From the NCBI GenBank assembly GCA_910587675.1, contig CAJUMU010000001.1, positions 1 through 64,000 on the forward strand: DNA of 64,000 nucleotides, written 5' to 3'. The stretch's first letter is position 1; each line of letters opens with the position of its first letter. Source of the DNA: an uncultured Alistipes sp. (GTDB lineage Bacteria > Bacteroidota > Bacteroidia > Bacteroidales > Rikenellaceae). This document shows, piece by piece, positions 25,507 through 33,976 of the stretch. Under the pieces are notes generated by a model. It was not told the DNA's origin. It did not search any database and worked only from the letters and a program-made list of their open reading frames with translations. Both the position numbers and the translations under genes were made by a program.

Positions 25507-26052
25507 TTATCTTATTTTTCGGATTATTTCGCCGCCGTGGCGAATCGCTTCCTCGTTCTGCGGCAACATGCGCCAAGCCCGTTCTGGCAAGGACTTCTTG
25601 AGCCCCGTCATGACGTTGGCCATGTCGACTATGGGCTTCACTTTGAGGTAGCCGCCCAGAATCATGGTGTTGAACATCTTGGCCTGCCCCGTTCGGGCGC
25701 ACTCCGCGGCCGCGTCGATGGCGTATATCTCTATGTCGGTGCGGGTGGGCGCGTGGGTGATTCCGTTCGTGTCGTAAATCAGGACTCCGCCCGCCTTGAC
25801 CTTGCTCTCGAATTTGTCCATCGACTGCTGGTTGAGTATTATGGCGGAATCGAACTCGCCCGCTATGGGCGACGATATCCTGCGGTCGGAGAGTATGACC
25901 GTAACGTTCGCCGTGCCGCCGCGCATCTCGGGCCCGTACGAGGGCATCCACGTCACCTCGCAACCCTGCATCACGCCCGAGTAGGCGAGGATCTTACCCA
26001 TCGACAACACTCCCTGACCGCCGAATCCGGCTATTATCAACGTCTCTTTCAT
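25507..26052 (-). CDS. korC: 2-oxoacid:ferredoxin oxidoreductase, gamma subunit
   Basis: A 181-residue gamma subunit of a four-subunit 2-oxoacid:acceptor oxidoreductase, which decarboxylates a 2-oxoacid (most likely 2-oxoglutarate) to acyl-CoA and reduces ferredoxin. FGGQGVLSMGKILA, PSYGPEMRGGTANVTVILS and the closing NEEAIRHGGEIIRK are typical of the PF01558 domain. It is the last gene of the order ferredoxin-alpha-beta-gamma. The 2-oxoglutarate assignment over branched-chain 2-oxoacids is inferred from the usual Bacteroidetes operon. Confidence 0.92.
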   Translation of the reverse strand: MKETLIIAGFGGQGVLSMGKILAYSGVMQGCEVTWMPSYGPEMRGGTANVTVILSDRRISSPIAGEFDSAIILNQQSMDKFESKVKAGGVLIYDTNGITHAPTRTDIEIYAIDAAAECARTGQAKMFNTMILGGYLKVKPIVDMANVMTGLKKSLPERAWRMLPQNEEAIRHGGEIIRKIR

Positions 26053-26067
26053 GGTTTTTCATTTTTA

Positions 26068-26838
26068 CTATTTAGGCAGCTCCGAACGCTTTATGTCGCC
26101 CAACGGGTAATGGGGCAGCATGTTCTCTTCGAGCCACTTGTTGGAATCCACGGGCGACATTTTCCAGCCGCTGCTGCACGTCGACACCACCTCGACCATC
26201 GAATAGCCGTTTCCTGCGAGCGAGTTCTCGAACGCGTGACGTATCGCCTTCTTGCATTTGCGGACGTTGGCGGGCGTGTGTACGCTCTGACGGGTGATAT
26301 AGGTCGCGCCGTCGAGATGAACCAGCATTTCGGCTATCTTGTAGGGGAATCCGTTCAGTCGGCTGTCGCGGCCGTAAGGCGTCGTGGCCGTCTTTTGGCC
26401 CAGCAGGGTGGTGGGCGACATCTGTCCGCCCGTCATGCCGTATATCGCGTTGTTGATGAATATGGTGGCTATGTTTTCGCCGCGCGCCGCCGCATGTATG
26501 GTCTCGGCCGTGCCGATGGCGGCCAGATCGCCGTCGCCCTGATACGAGAATACCAGCTTGTCAGGGTGCAAGCGTTTTATGGCCGACGCCACGGCGCATG
26601 CGCGGCCGTGAGCCGCCTCGACCCAATCCACATCCACATACTTGTAAGCGAACACCGAGCAGCCGACTGGCGATACGGCTATGGTCGACTTCTCTAATCC
26701 CATCTCGTCTATCACCTCGGCCACCAATTTGTGCACCGTGCCGTGGCTGCATCCCGGGCAATAGTGCATCACCTCGTCGGTAATCAGGCGCGGCTTGGCA
26801 TAGATCATGTTTTCGGGTTTTATCTCAACTTCTGCCAT
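26068..26838 (-). CDS. korB: 2-oxoacid:ferredoxin oxidoreductase, beta (TPP-binding) subunit
   Basis: 256 residues with the thiamine-diphosphate motif GDGDLAAIGTAETIHAA...FINN (about 98-130) and the cluster-proximal CPGCSHGTVH near residue 28. TTPYGRDSRLNGFPYK and CSSGWKMSP are typical of the KorB/VorB group. It follows korA with a 6-base gap and precedes korC by 15 bases. Confidence 0.95.
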   Translation of the reverse strand: MAEVEIKPENMIYAKPRLITDEVMHYCPGCSHGTVHKLVAEVIDEMGLEKSTIAVSPVGCSVFAYKYVDVDWVEAAHGRACAVASAIKRLHPDKLVFSYQGDGDLAAIGTAETIHAAARGENIATIFINNAIYGMTGGQMSPTTLLGQKTATTPYGRDSRLNGFPYKIAEMLVHLDGATYITRQSVHTPANVRKCKKAIRHAFENSLAGNGYSMVEVVSTCSSGWKMSPVDSNKWLEENMLPHYPLGDIKRSELPK

Positions 26839-26844
26839 AGCTTC

Positions 26845-27936
26845 CTATTTTATAAAATTACTTTTCAACGCCTCCAACACTTCGTCGGGCGTGAACATCA
26901 TACCTCCCTGACGGCCGTAATGCGCCACAGACGATTTGCCGTCGACCGCCAGACGCACGTCCTCGACCATCTGTCCCGCGTTAAGCTCCACCGACAGAAA
27001 TCCCTTCACGCCGCGCCGGCACATTGCCGCCAGCGGTTCCGAGGGGAACGGATAGAGCGTAATGGGCCGCATCAAGCCGACCTTTATGCCCTCGGCGCGC
27101 GCCAACTCGACGGTGGCCGAACAGATGCGGGCCGACGATCCGAACGCCACCAGCACGTAATCGGCATCGTCGCAATCGATCTGCTCCCAGCGGGCTTCGG
27201 CCGCCTCGATGGCCTTGTATTTCTCGTTGAGATGGAAATTGATCTTCTCCATCTTCTCCGACTGCATTTCAAGCGAGGTGCATATATTACGTTCGCGGCG
27301 CGTACCCTTGCCGCAACACGCCCACGAACCGTATTCGGCCTCGATCTCGGCATCGGCGCGGCGCGCCTTCTGCGGCGCGAGCACCACCTTCTCCATCATC
27401 TGGCCTATGGCGCCGTCGGCCAGAATCATGGCGGGGTTGCGATACTTGAACGCCAACTCGAATCCCAGATCGACGAAGTCGTGCATCTCCTGCACCGAAG
27501 CGGGCGCGAGCACTATCAAGTGGAAATCGCCGTGCGCGCCTCCCTTGCAGGCTTGGAAATAGTCGCCCTGCGAGGGTTGTATGGTGCCCAGTCCCGGGCC
27601 TCCGCGCTGGCAGTTGACTATAAGGCACGGCAACTCGCATGCGGCCAGATAGCTCATTCCCTCGCTCATCAGGCTAACGCCCGGACTCGACGACGAGGTC
27701 ATGACGCGTTTGCCCGTGGCGGCTCCGCCGTAAACCATATTGATCGACGCCAATTCCGATTCGGCCTGAAGGACCACCATCCCCGTGGTCTCCCACGGTT
27801 TGAGCTCCATGAGCGTCTCCATGACTTCGGATTGCGGCGTAATGGGGTATCCGAAATAACCGTCGCAACCGCAACGTACGGCAGCATGGGCGATCACCTC
27901 GTTGCCTTTCATCAATCTCACCTCTTTTTCTGCCAT
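26845..27936 (-). CDS. korA: 2-oxoacid:ferredoxin oxidoreductase, alpha subunit
   Basis: A 363-residue alpha subunit. YFGYPITPQSEVMETL at the start, MTSSSSPGVSLMSEGMSYLAACELPCLIVNCQRGGPG in the pyrimidine-binding domain, and GLMRPITLYPFP in the C-terminal domain are diagnostic. The ATG at 27936 is used: it follows the ferredoxin stop by two bases, whereas the longer open frame upstream runs antisense-like through the ferredoxin gene in another frame. Confidence 0.95.
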   Translation of the reverse strand: MAEKEVRLMKGNEVIAHAAVRCGCDGYFGYPITPQSEVMETLMELKPWETTGMVVLQAESELASINMVYGGAATGKRVMTSSSSPGVSLMSEGMSYLAACELPCLIVNCQRGGPGLGTIQPSQGDYFQACKGGAHGDFHLIVLAPASVQEMHDFVDLGFELAFKYRNPAMILADGAIGQMMEKVVLAPQKARRADAEIEAEYGSWACCGKGTRRERNICTSLEMQSEKMEKINFHLNEKYKAIEAAEARWEQIDCDDADYVLVAFGSSARICSATVELARAEGIKVGLMRPITLYPFPSEPLAAMCRRGVKGFLSVELNAGQMVEDVRLAVDGKSSVAHYGRQGGMMFTPDEVLEALKSNFIK

Positions 27937-27938
27937 AA

Positions 27939-28166
27939 CTATTCCAATTTTTGTCGGTATACGACAATGCAGCTGTCGGGACAAATGATTCCGCATGACG
28001 CGCATCCGGTACATGCGTCGCGATCGACCTGCACTGCATAACGATAGCCTTTGCCGTTGACTTCGGCCGAGAAGCCCAGCACGTCGCACGGACACGAGGC
28101 TATACACACGCCGCATCCCTTACAACGCTCTGTGTCAATAACAAGACTCCCTTTGATCTTCGCCAT
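27939..28166 (-). CDS. korD: 2-oxoacid oxidoreductase 4Fe-4S ferredoxin subunit
   Basis: A 75-residue two-cluster ferredoxin with the motifs CKGCGVCIASCP and CTGCASCGIICP. It is the electron-accepting subunit of the complex and first gene of korDABC. A consensus -7 box is 37 bases upstream. Confidence 0.95.
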   Translation of the reverse strand: MAKIKGSLVIDTERCKGCGVCIASCPCDVLGFSAEVNGKGYRYAVQVDRDACTGCASCGIICPDSCIVVYRQKLE

Positions 28167-28202
28167 AAAAACCGAGTTAAATAAAGTAATCCAAAATTTC
28201 TA

Positions 28203-28210
28203 CAAATATA
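28203..28210 (-). promoter_or_regulatory. -7 box of the korDABC operon
   Basis: Minus-strand TATATTTG, full consensus, 37 bases before the korD ATG. No clear -33. Confidence 0.55.
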
Positions 28211-28346
28211 GCGATTTTATCCCGAATAATGTTCCGACGGGCGCGATTAATTCTCCGAACACGACTTGCGGCGGCATAACGGCGACCTATTCGCAGGGCG
28301 GATATTTTATTCGGTCGAGAAGTTTTCTTTTGCGAACGATTTTTGT

Positions 28347-28354
28347 TAATTTTG
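28347..28354 (+). promoter_or_regulatory. -7 box of the DUF3298 lipoprotein gene
   Basis: TAATTTTG followed by C fits TAnnTTTG, with a predicted leader of ~20 bases to the ATG at 28382. The nearest TTTTG upstream is too close to be a normal -33. Confidence 0.5.
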
Positions 28355-28381
28355 CGAAACGATAAAACAACTTCTTTAATT

Positions 28382-29125
28382 ATGAAAAACAACCTTATTA
28401 CCGCGATTCTGTTCGCGGCGGCGTTGCTTTGCTCGTCGTGTCGTCGGGAGCTGTCGCCCGCTTTCTCGTTCGAGAATTACGAGCAAGAGTTCGATTCCAA
28501 GCAGCCGTTCTCGGTGCGCATGTCCTACATCCGCATGGTGAACGCCGACAAAAGTCCGATCCTCAAGGCGATAGAGGAGTCGAACAAACGCGAGTTCTTC
28601 GATGTGACGGGCGATCTGCCGCGCACGATGAAGAAGACGTTCGACATGGCTGCGGCGCGGTTCCGCGAGGCAAACAATTGCGACGACGACCGTTGGTCGC
28701 AGGGCGATTATCAACTCATAGTCACCTCCGACGTCGATGTGTACGATCGCACGCTGTCGTACGTTATCGAGGGGTATCAATATACGGGCGGCGCGCACGG
28801 CATGAGCTGGACCAAAGCGCTCAACTACTCGCTCGATACGGGCGAGAGATTGTCGCTCTCCGACTTCTTCACCGAGGAGCAGGCGGCGAAATTGCCCGCG
28901 GCCCTCGTGAAGCTGCTGTGCATGCAGCAGGGGTTGGGCGATACGAACACGGAGAGGCTGGCCGAACTGGGATATTATCCCGATGATATAAAGCCGACCG
29001 AGAATTTCACGGTTTCGGCGACGGGTATAACGTTCCTCTACGATCCCTACCGGATAGGCGTGTATGCCGTCGGCAAAACCGCCATCGAATTCCCCTACGC
29101 CATGATGGACGAGTTGCTGAAATAA
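28382..29125 (+). CDS. DUF3298/RsiV-like lipoprotein
   Basis: A 247-residue lipoprotein (LLCSSC, lipid-modified Cys near residue 18). The C-terminal half has YTGGAHGMSWTKALNYSLDTGERLSLSDFF, the hallmark of DUF3298 (also found in the anti-sigma factor RsiV and PdaC-type proteins), preceded by a DUF4163-like segment. There is no membrane anchor for an anti-sigma role and no sigma factor nearby, so function is open. The start is at 28382; an upstream in-frame TTG lies inside the promoter. Monocistronic with a strong terminator. Confidence 0.88.
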   Translation: MKNNLITAILFAAALLCSSCRRELSPAFSFENYEQEFDSKQPFSVRMSYIRMVNADKSPILKAIEESNKREFFDVTGDLPRTMKKTFDMAAARFREANNCDDDRWSQGDYQLIVTSDVDVYDRTLSYVIEGYQYTGGAHGMSWTKALNYSLDTGERLSLSDFFTEEQAAKLPAALVKLLCMQQGLGDTNTERLAELGYYPDDIKPTENFTVSATGITFLYDPYRIGVYAVGKTAIEFPYAMMDELLK

Positions 29126-29149
29126 GCGGCGGTCGTCCGGCTCGGATTA

Positions 29150-29184
29150 ACGGAGATGCCTCGGCGGGCGTCTCCGTTTTTTTT
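29150..29184 (+). terminator. Intrinsic terminator of the DUF3298 gene
   Basis: A 10-bp stem beginning CGGAGATGCC (one wobble pair) followed immediately by eight T. Confidence 0.92.
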
Positions 29185-29209
29185 CGAGGCCGTATGCGGC
29201 ATAAGCGAA

Positions 29210-29238
29210 ATCGGGCGACCCGCGAAGGGTCGCCCGAT
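29210..29238 (-). terminator. Intrinsic terminator of the serC-serA-DUF1015 group
   Basis: A perfect 12-bp stem (ATCGGGCGACCC and complement, 5-base loop) 12 bases after the DUF1015 stop; only a short T stretch follows on the minus strand. Confidence 0.75.
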
Positions 29239-29249
29239 TATGTAACGTT

Positions 29250-30491
29250 CTACTCGAAAGAGTGGATCACCACGCCCGAACGCAACTTCGGTTCGAACCA
29301 TGTGGTTTTGGGAGGCATGATGTTGCCCGTGTCGGCTATGTCGATAAGCTGCTGCATCGAAACGGGGTAGAGCGCGAACGCCGCTTTCATTTCGCCGCTG
29401 TCGACGCGTCGCCGCAACTCGTCCAGACCGCGTATGCCGCCCACGAAATCGATGCGTTTCGACGTGCGCAGATCGGCGATGCCGAGGATCTTGTCGAGCA
29501 CCAGATTCGACAGCACGGTGACGTCCAGCACCCCTATGGGGTCGTTGTCATCGTACGTGCCCTCCTTCGCAGTGAGGCTGTACCACTCGCCGTCGAGATA
29601 CATCGAGAAGTTGTGCAGCGCGCAAGGCTTGTAGGTCTCCGCGCCTTTCTTTTCGACGTCGAACGACTCTCCGAGCCGTTCTAATAACTCGGCGGGGGCG
29701 AGTCCGTTCAGATCGCGCACCACGCGGTTGTAGTCGATGATGCGCAGTTGCGAGGCGGGGAACGTCACAGCCAAGAAGTAGCAATACTCCTCCTCGCCCG
29801 TGTGCGCGGGATTGTTGCGCATGCACTCCTGTCCCACGCGGGCCGCGGCGGCGGTGCGATGATGTCCGTCGGCGACGTACAGAGCGGGTACGGCAGCGAA
29901 CAACTCCGTTATCCGTCGGTTCTTGGCGGCATCGCGGATGACCCATAGGCTGTGCCCGAAGCCGTCGGCCGCCGTGAAGTCGTAGTCGGGATCGTTCGAG
30001 GCGACCGTTTCCGATACGATGGCGTCGATCTCGTCGTTGTCGGGGTAGGTGAAAAAGACGGGTTCGATGTTGGCTTTCTGGTTGCGCACGTGGATCATGC
30101 GATCCTCCTCCTTGTCGGGGCGCGTGAGCTCGTGTTTCTTGATCGCTCCCGAGATATAGTCCTCGAAGTGGCAGCACATGGCGATGCCGTACTGCGTGCG
30201 TCCCTCCATAGTCTGCGCATAGACGTAATAGTGCTCCTCGTCGTCCTGCGCGAGCCAGCCGCGCTCCTTCCATGCGCGAAAGTTCTCCACGGCCTTGTCG
30301 TACACGGCCTGCGAATGCTCGTCGGCCACGGGATCGAAATCGATCTCGGCCTTTATGATGTGCAGCAGCGAACGCTCCGTGGCCTCGGCCTTCGCTTCGG
30401 CCGAGTCGAGAACGTCGTAGGGGCGCGACGCCACCTCCGACGCGAACTCCTTCGGGGGGCGTATTCCGCAAAAAGGTTTTACTCTTACCAT
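29250..30491 (-). CDS. DUF1015 family protein
   Basis: A 413-residue cytoplasmic protein starting VRVKPFCGIRPP and containing ASRPYDVLD, YADGHHRTAAA-type (YVADGHHRTAAAARVG) and FALYPVSMQQLIDIADTGNIMPPKTTWFEPKLRSG, all diagnostic of DUF1015 (HTH/ParB-like fold, function unknown). It starts 4 bases after serA and is the third gene of a serine-biosynthesis group, a neighbourhood conserved in Bacteroidetes. This suggests a link to serine metabolism, but no reaction can be assigned. Confidence 0.95.
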   Translation of the reverse strand: MVRVKPFCGIRPPKEFASEVASRPYDVLDSAEAKAEATERSLLHIIKAEIDFDPVADEHSQAVYDKAVENFRAWKERGWLAQDDEEHYYVYAQTMEGRTQYGIAMCCHFEDYISGAIKKHELTRPDKEEDRMIHVRNQKANIEPVFFTYPDNDEIDAIVSETVASNDPDYDFTAADGFGHSLWVIRDAAKNRRITELFAAVPALYVADGHHRTAAAARVGQECMRNNPAHTGEEEYCYFLAVTFPASQLRIIDYNRVVRDLNGLAPAELLERLGESFDVEKKGAETYKPCALHNFSMYLDGEWYSLTAKEGTYDDNDPIGVLDVTVLSNLVLDKILGIADLRTSKRIDFVGGIRGLDELRRRVDSGEMKAAFALYPVSMQQLIDIADTGNIMPPKTTWFEPKLRSGVVIHSFE

Positions 30492-30495
30492 AGGG

Positions 30496-31419
30496 CTATT
30501 TGTTGACTTGGAAACGGGTGTTTCCGTTTTCGATGAAATCCACTATCTGTCGCGCCGCGGCGAGTCCCGCGTTTATGTTGGCCTCGGCCGTCTCGGCGCC
30601 CATCTTCTTCGGCGTGGCGAAGAAACGGCTACCGAACAGTTCGGCCATTTCGTCCTTGCAGTCGGGCGCGATGTCGGTTATGTACTTGAGCGTGGGACGC
30701 TCTGTCAGGGCGGCTTTGAGCGCGTCTTCGTCGATCACCTCCTTGCGGGCGGTATTGACCAGCGTGGCTCCCTCAGGCATCGACATGAGCAACTTGTAGC
30801 CGATCGATTTTTTTGTCTGCTCGGTGGCGGGAATGTGCAGCGACAAATAATCCGACGCGGCATAAAGTTCTTCGACGCTTGCCGCCTGCTTCACGCCGTC
30901 GTTCTCGAACGCCTCGGGGTCGGCGATGAAGGGATCGTAAGCCACGACGTTCATCCCGAGCGCCTTGGCCTTGCGGCCGACCAGACGACCCACGTTGCCG
31001 TAGGCGTGTATGCCCACGGTCTTGCCCTGAAGCTCCGATCCCGTGCCCGCGGTGAATCGGTTGCGCGCCATGTATATCATCATGCCTATCGCCAGCTCCG
31101 CCACGGCGTTGGAGTTCTGCCCGGGGGTGTTCATCACCACGACGCCCTTGGCCTTGGCCGCGGCGAGGTCGATGTTGTCGTATCCCGCGCCTGCGCGAAC
31201 CACGATCTTAAGCTCGGCGGCGGCCTCCAGCACCTCGGCCGTCACCTTGTCGCTGCGCACGATAAGCCCCTGAACGTCGGCCACGGCCGCGAGCAGCTGC
31301 GACTTGTCGGTATATTTTTCGAGCAGGATGGTTTCGTAACCCGCTTCGGCGAAGATCGCCTTTATGCCGTCCACCGCCTTCTTGGCGAACGGTTTCTCGG
31401 TAGCTATCAATATTTTCAT
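30496..31419 (-). CDS. serA: D-3-phosphoglycerate dehydrogenase
   Basis: Oxidises 3-phosphoglycerate to 3-phosphohydroxypyruvate, the first step of serine synthesis. From the ATG at 31419 it has 307 residues, the short Bacteroidetes form without ACT domain. RAGAGYDNID, the NAD-binding AYGNVGRLVGRKAKALGM and NTARKEVIDEDAL are visible. The frame stays open upstream to an ATG at 31524, adding 35 residues (MGFSYNMPTRRNPF...) with coding-like composition. The short start is preferred because homologues begin MKxLxATxKPFAK. Confidence 0.93.
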   Translation of the reverse strand: MKILIATEKPFAKKAVDGIKAIFAEAGYETILLEKYTDKSQLLAAVADVQGLIVRSDKVTAEVLEAAAELKIVVRAGAGYDNIDLAAAKAKGVVVMNTPGQNSNAVAELAIGMMIYMARNRFTAGTGSELQGKTVGIHAYGNVGRLVGRKAKALGMNVVAYDPFIADPEAFENDGVKQAASVEELYAASDYLSLHIPATEQTKKSIGYKLLMSMPEGATLVNTARKEVIDEDALKAALTERPTLKYITDIAPDCKDEMAELFGSRFFATPKKMGAETAEANINAGLAAARQIVDFIENGNTRFQVNK

Positions 31420-31576
31420 ATTCTCGATCATGGATACGGATTCCGCAATCGCCGTCGGCTCCCACGCCAGCACATCGCCGCTGAAGGGGTTGCGCCGCGT
31501 CGGCATGTTGTAACTGAATCCCATAATATTATGCGCTTATATATGAATTGCGTATGTCGGAACGCGTGTCTGCTTC

Positions 31577-31668
31577 GAACGGTTTGCACTACGGCTTGCG
31601 CCGTTATTCAAATCTGACCCACCCCTAAATCCCCTCCTCGGAGGGGACTTCGGTCACTGCGCTCCGAA
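31577..31668 (+). repeat. R2 palindromic repeat, copy c
   Basis: A ~92-base copy between serC and serA. The first hairpin is ACGGC-TTGC-GCCGT, different in sequence from copies a and b but still paired; the CCCCTCC-TC-GGAGGGG stem (31631-31646) is identical. It begins about 10 bases after the serC stop. Confidence 0.78.
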
Positions 31669-31673
31669 ATGTA

Positions 31674-32744
31674 TTATTTATGTTTTTCTTCGAACTCCCG
31701 CATGCAGGCAACCAAAGCCTCCACCGACTCCTTGGGGCAGGCGTTGTAGCACGAGGCGCGGAAACCGCCCACCAGACGGTGGCCCTTGACGCCGACCATG
31801 CCGCGCGACTGCGCGAACTCCAAAAACTCGGGCGCGAGATCCTCGCGGCCCTCGGCCATCACGAAGCAGATGTTCATCAACGAACGGTCCTCCTCGGCGG
31901 CCGTTCCGCGGAACATGGTGTTGCGGTCGATCTCGTCGTAAAGCAACGCGGCCTTCTCTTTGTTGCGACGATACATCTCGTCCATGCCGCCGATGGATTT
32001 CATCCAACGCAGCGTCTCGCGCAGGACGAATATCGGGAATACGGGCGGAGTGTTGAACATCGAGTCGTTGTCGACGTGGGTATTGACGTTCATCATCGTC
32101 GGCAGGGGACGCGCCACGCGCTTCAACATGTCGTCGCGGATGATTACGAACGCGACGCCCGCGGGGGCCAGATTCTTCTGCGCGCCGCCATAGATAAGGG
32201 CGTATTTCGACACGTCGATCGGCCGGCTCAGGATATCGGAACTCATGTCGGCGATCAACGGCACGGGTGAGTCGATGTCGCACTTGTACTCGGTACCGTA
32301 AATCGTGTTGTTGGTGCATATATAAAGGTAGTCGAGATCGGCGGGAATCGCGAAGTCCTTCGGTATGTATGAGAAATTGCGATCCTCCGACGATGCCGTC
32401 ACGTCGACCTCGCCGTAAAACTTGGCCTCCTTGATCGCCTTCTTGGTCCACACGCCGGTGTTGACGTATCCCGCCTTGGTCTTCAGGAAATTGGCAGGAA
32501 TGTGGAAGAACTGGGTGCTGGCGCCTCCGCCGACGAAATAGATCTTGTAATTATCGGGTATGTTCAGCAGCTCGCGGAAGAGGCTCTTGGCTTCGTCCAG
32601 CACGCTCTGAAACTCTTTGGTGCGATGCGATATCGAGAGCAACGAAACCCCCGTCCCGTCGAAATCGAAGATGGCCTTTGCCGCGGCTTCCAATGCGGCG
32701 TCGGGGAGAATCGACGGACCTGCATAGAAATTATACTTTTTCAT
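31674..32744 (-). CDS. serC: Phosphoserine aminotransferase
   Basis: A 356-residue PLP enzyme making phosphoserine from phosphohydroxypyruvate and glutamate. It starts KKYNFYAGPSILP, has GGGASTQFF, YGGAQKNLAPAG (PLP lysine) and the C-terminal GHRLVGGFRASCYNACP. Length fits class V SerC. It lies upstream of serA on the same strand, with repeat R2c between them. A near-consensus -7 box (TTACTTTG, 32788-32781, one mismatch) lies 37 bases upstream. Confidence 0.96.
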   Translation of the reverse strand: MKKYNFYAGPSILPDAALEAAAKAIFDFDGTGVSLLSISHRTKEFQSVLDEAKSLFRELLNIPDNYKIYFVGGGASTQFFHIPANFLKTKAGYVNTGVWTKKAIKEAKFYGEVDVTASSEDRNFSYIPKDFAIPADLDYLYICTNNTIYGTEYKCDIDSPVPLIADMSSDILSRPIDVSKYALIYGGAQKNLAPAGVAFVIIRDDMLKRVARPLPTMMNVNTHVDNDSMFNTPPVFPIFVLRETLRWMKSIGGMDEMYRRNKEKAALLYDEIDRNTMFRGTAAEEDRSLMNICFVMAEGREDLAPEFLEFAQSRGMVGVKGHRLVGGFRASCYNACPKESVEALVACMREFEEKHK

Positions 32745-33043
32745 ATTCGAATTAATTAAGTGATTACGTCTTTCGTACTACAAAGTAAACTCAAAATTAT
32801 GATTATTCAAAATATTCGGAGGGTATTTTTATCCGCAATCGTCGCATTTATTAATTAAAAACTTTAGAATAATAAATTATTCAGAATTTTTAATAACAAT
32901 ATCGCATTTTATCGCGCCGCTATCGCAAAAAGCATAATCGAACGGCGAAAACGAAATATTGTCGCCGCCCGCCCGATATGTTTTGGAAAAAGAGATGTTT
33001 TTTTCGCTTCTTCGACGCTTCGCCTCGGCAAAATCTAACTTCG
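32745..33043. other. AT-rich intergenic region between serC and yicC
   Basis: About 300 bases with no credible gene. It carries the weak serC -7 box on the minus strand and AT-rich spacer around 32820-32890; the yicC promoter follows at its right end. No repeat or RNA is recognised. Confidence 0.5.
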
Positions 33044-33075
33044 TTTGCTTCTGCGTCCGACTTTTTGTATATTTG
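33044..33075 (+). promoter_or_regulatory. Promoter of the yicC-gmk-nadD operon
   Basis: TTTG (33044-33047), exactly 20 bases, then TATATTTG (33068-33075) followed by C: a full Bacteroidetes housekeeping promoter. It fixes the yicC start at 33100, since the longer frame from 32959 begins upstream of it. Confidence 0.8.
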
Positions 33076-33099
33076 CGCTCTGTTCGAACAATTACCGCA

Positions 33100-33972
33100 A
33101 TGATTAAATCCATGACAGGATTCGGCAAGAGCGAAATCGCTTTGCCGACCAAAAAGATAACCGTGGAGATACGGTCGCTCAATTCCAAACAGTTGGACCT
33201 CGCCGTCAAGCTCCCCGCGCTCTACCGTTCGCTCGAATACGACATACGCGGCGTGGCGGGCGGCGCCATAAAGCGCGGCAAGGCGGACGTGAGCATAACG
33301 GTGGAGAGCGCGGCGGTGCACACGTCGGCCACCGTCAACAAAGATGTGTTCCGCGAATACATGCGTCAGCTCAACGAGGCGTTGTCGTATTCGGGCATCG
33401 ACGCCGATTACGACGCTCTGGTGCCTGCCGTGATGCGTCTGCCCGACGTGGTGTCGGCTCAGGCGGAGGAGCTGTCGGAGGAGGAGCGTGCGGCCGTAAT
33501 GACCGCTTTGGACGAGGCTCTGCGCCGATACGATCTTTTCCGCGAGCAGGAGGGCGCCACGTTGATCGCCGATCTGCTGCACCGCGTGAAGAACATCGAG
33601 GAGTATCGCCGTCAAGTGGAGCCTTACGAAAAGGTGCGATGCGAAACCATCAAGACTCGCATACGCGAGAATCTGGCGCAACTCAAGTCCGATGTCGACA
33701 CCAACCGTCTGGAGCAAGAGATGATCTTCTACATCGAGAAGCTCGACATAACCGAGGAGAAGGTGCGTCTCGACAACCATTGCCGCTATTTCCGCGAGGT
33801 GGCGGGCTCGGAGGAGACCGCGGGCCGCAAGCTCGGATTCATAGCTCAGGAGATGGGTCGCGAGATAAACACCCTCGGGTCGAAGGCCAACGAAGCGAAC
33901 ATGCAGATACTCGTCGTGAAGATGAAGGACGAGCTGGAGAAGATAAAGGAACAGGTATTAAATATTTTGTAG
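33100..33972 (+). CDS. YicC-family endoribonuclease
   Basis: A 290-residue YicC protein. It starts MIKSMTGFGK, has IRSLNSKQLDLAVKLP, and ends in the conserved GRKLGFIAQEMGREINTLGSKANEANMQ...VVKMKDELEKIKEQVLNI block. Family members are endoribonucleases involved in sRNA turnover and stationary-phase growth. First gene of a tight operon; the gap to gmk is only 4 bases, an arrangement seen in many bacteria. Confidence 0.95.
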   Translation: MIKSMTGFGKSEIALPTKKITVEIRSLNSKQLDLAVKLPALYRSLEYDIRGVAGGAIKRGKADVSITVESAAVHTSATVNKDVFREYMRQLNEALSYSGIDADYDALVPAVMRLPDVVSAQAEELSEEERAAVMTALDEALRRYDLFREQEGATLIADLLHRVKNIEEYRRQVEPYEKVRCETIKTRIRENLAQLKSDVDTNRLEQEMIFYIEKLDITEEKVRLDNHCRYFREVAGSEETAGRKLGFIAQEMGREINTLGSKANEANMQILVVKMKDELEKIKEQVLNIL

Positions 33973-33976
33973 CCGC

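Noticed and set aside
27674..28116. Longer N-terminal extension of korA into the ferredoxin gene
   Set aside because: The extension (MRRVYSLVSVRRAG...) is out-of-frame translation of korD; the ATG at 27936, two bases after the korD stop, gives the conserved start.
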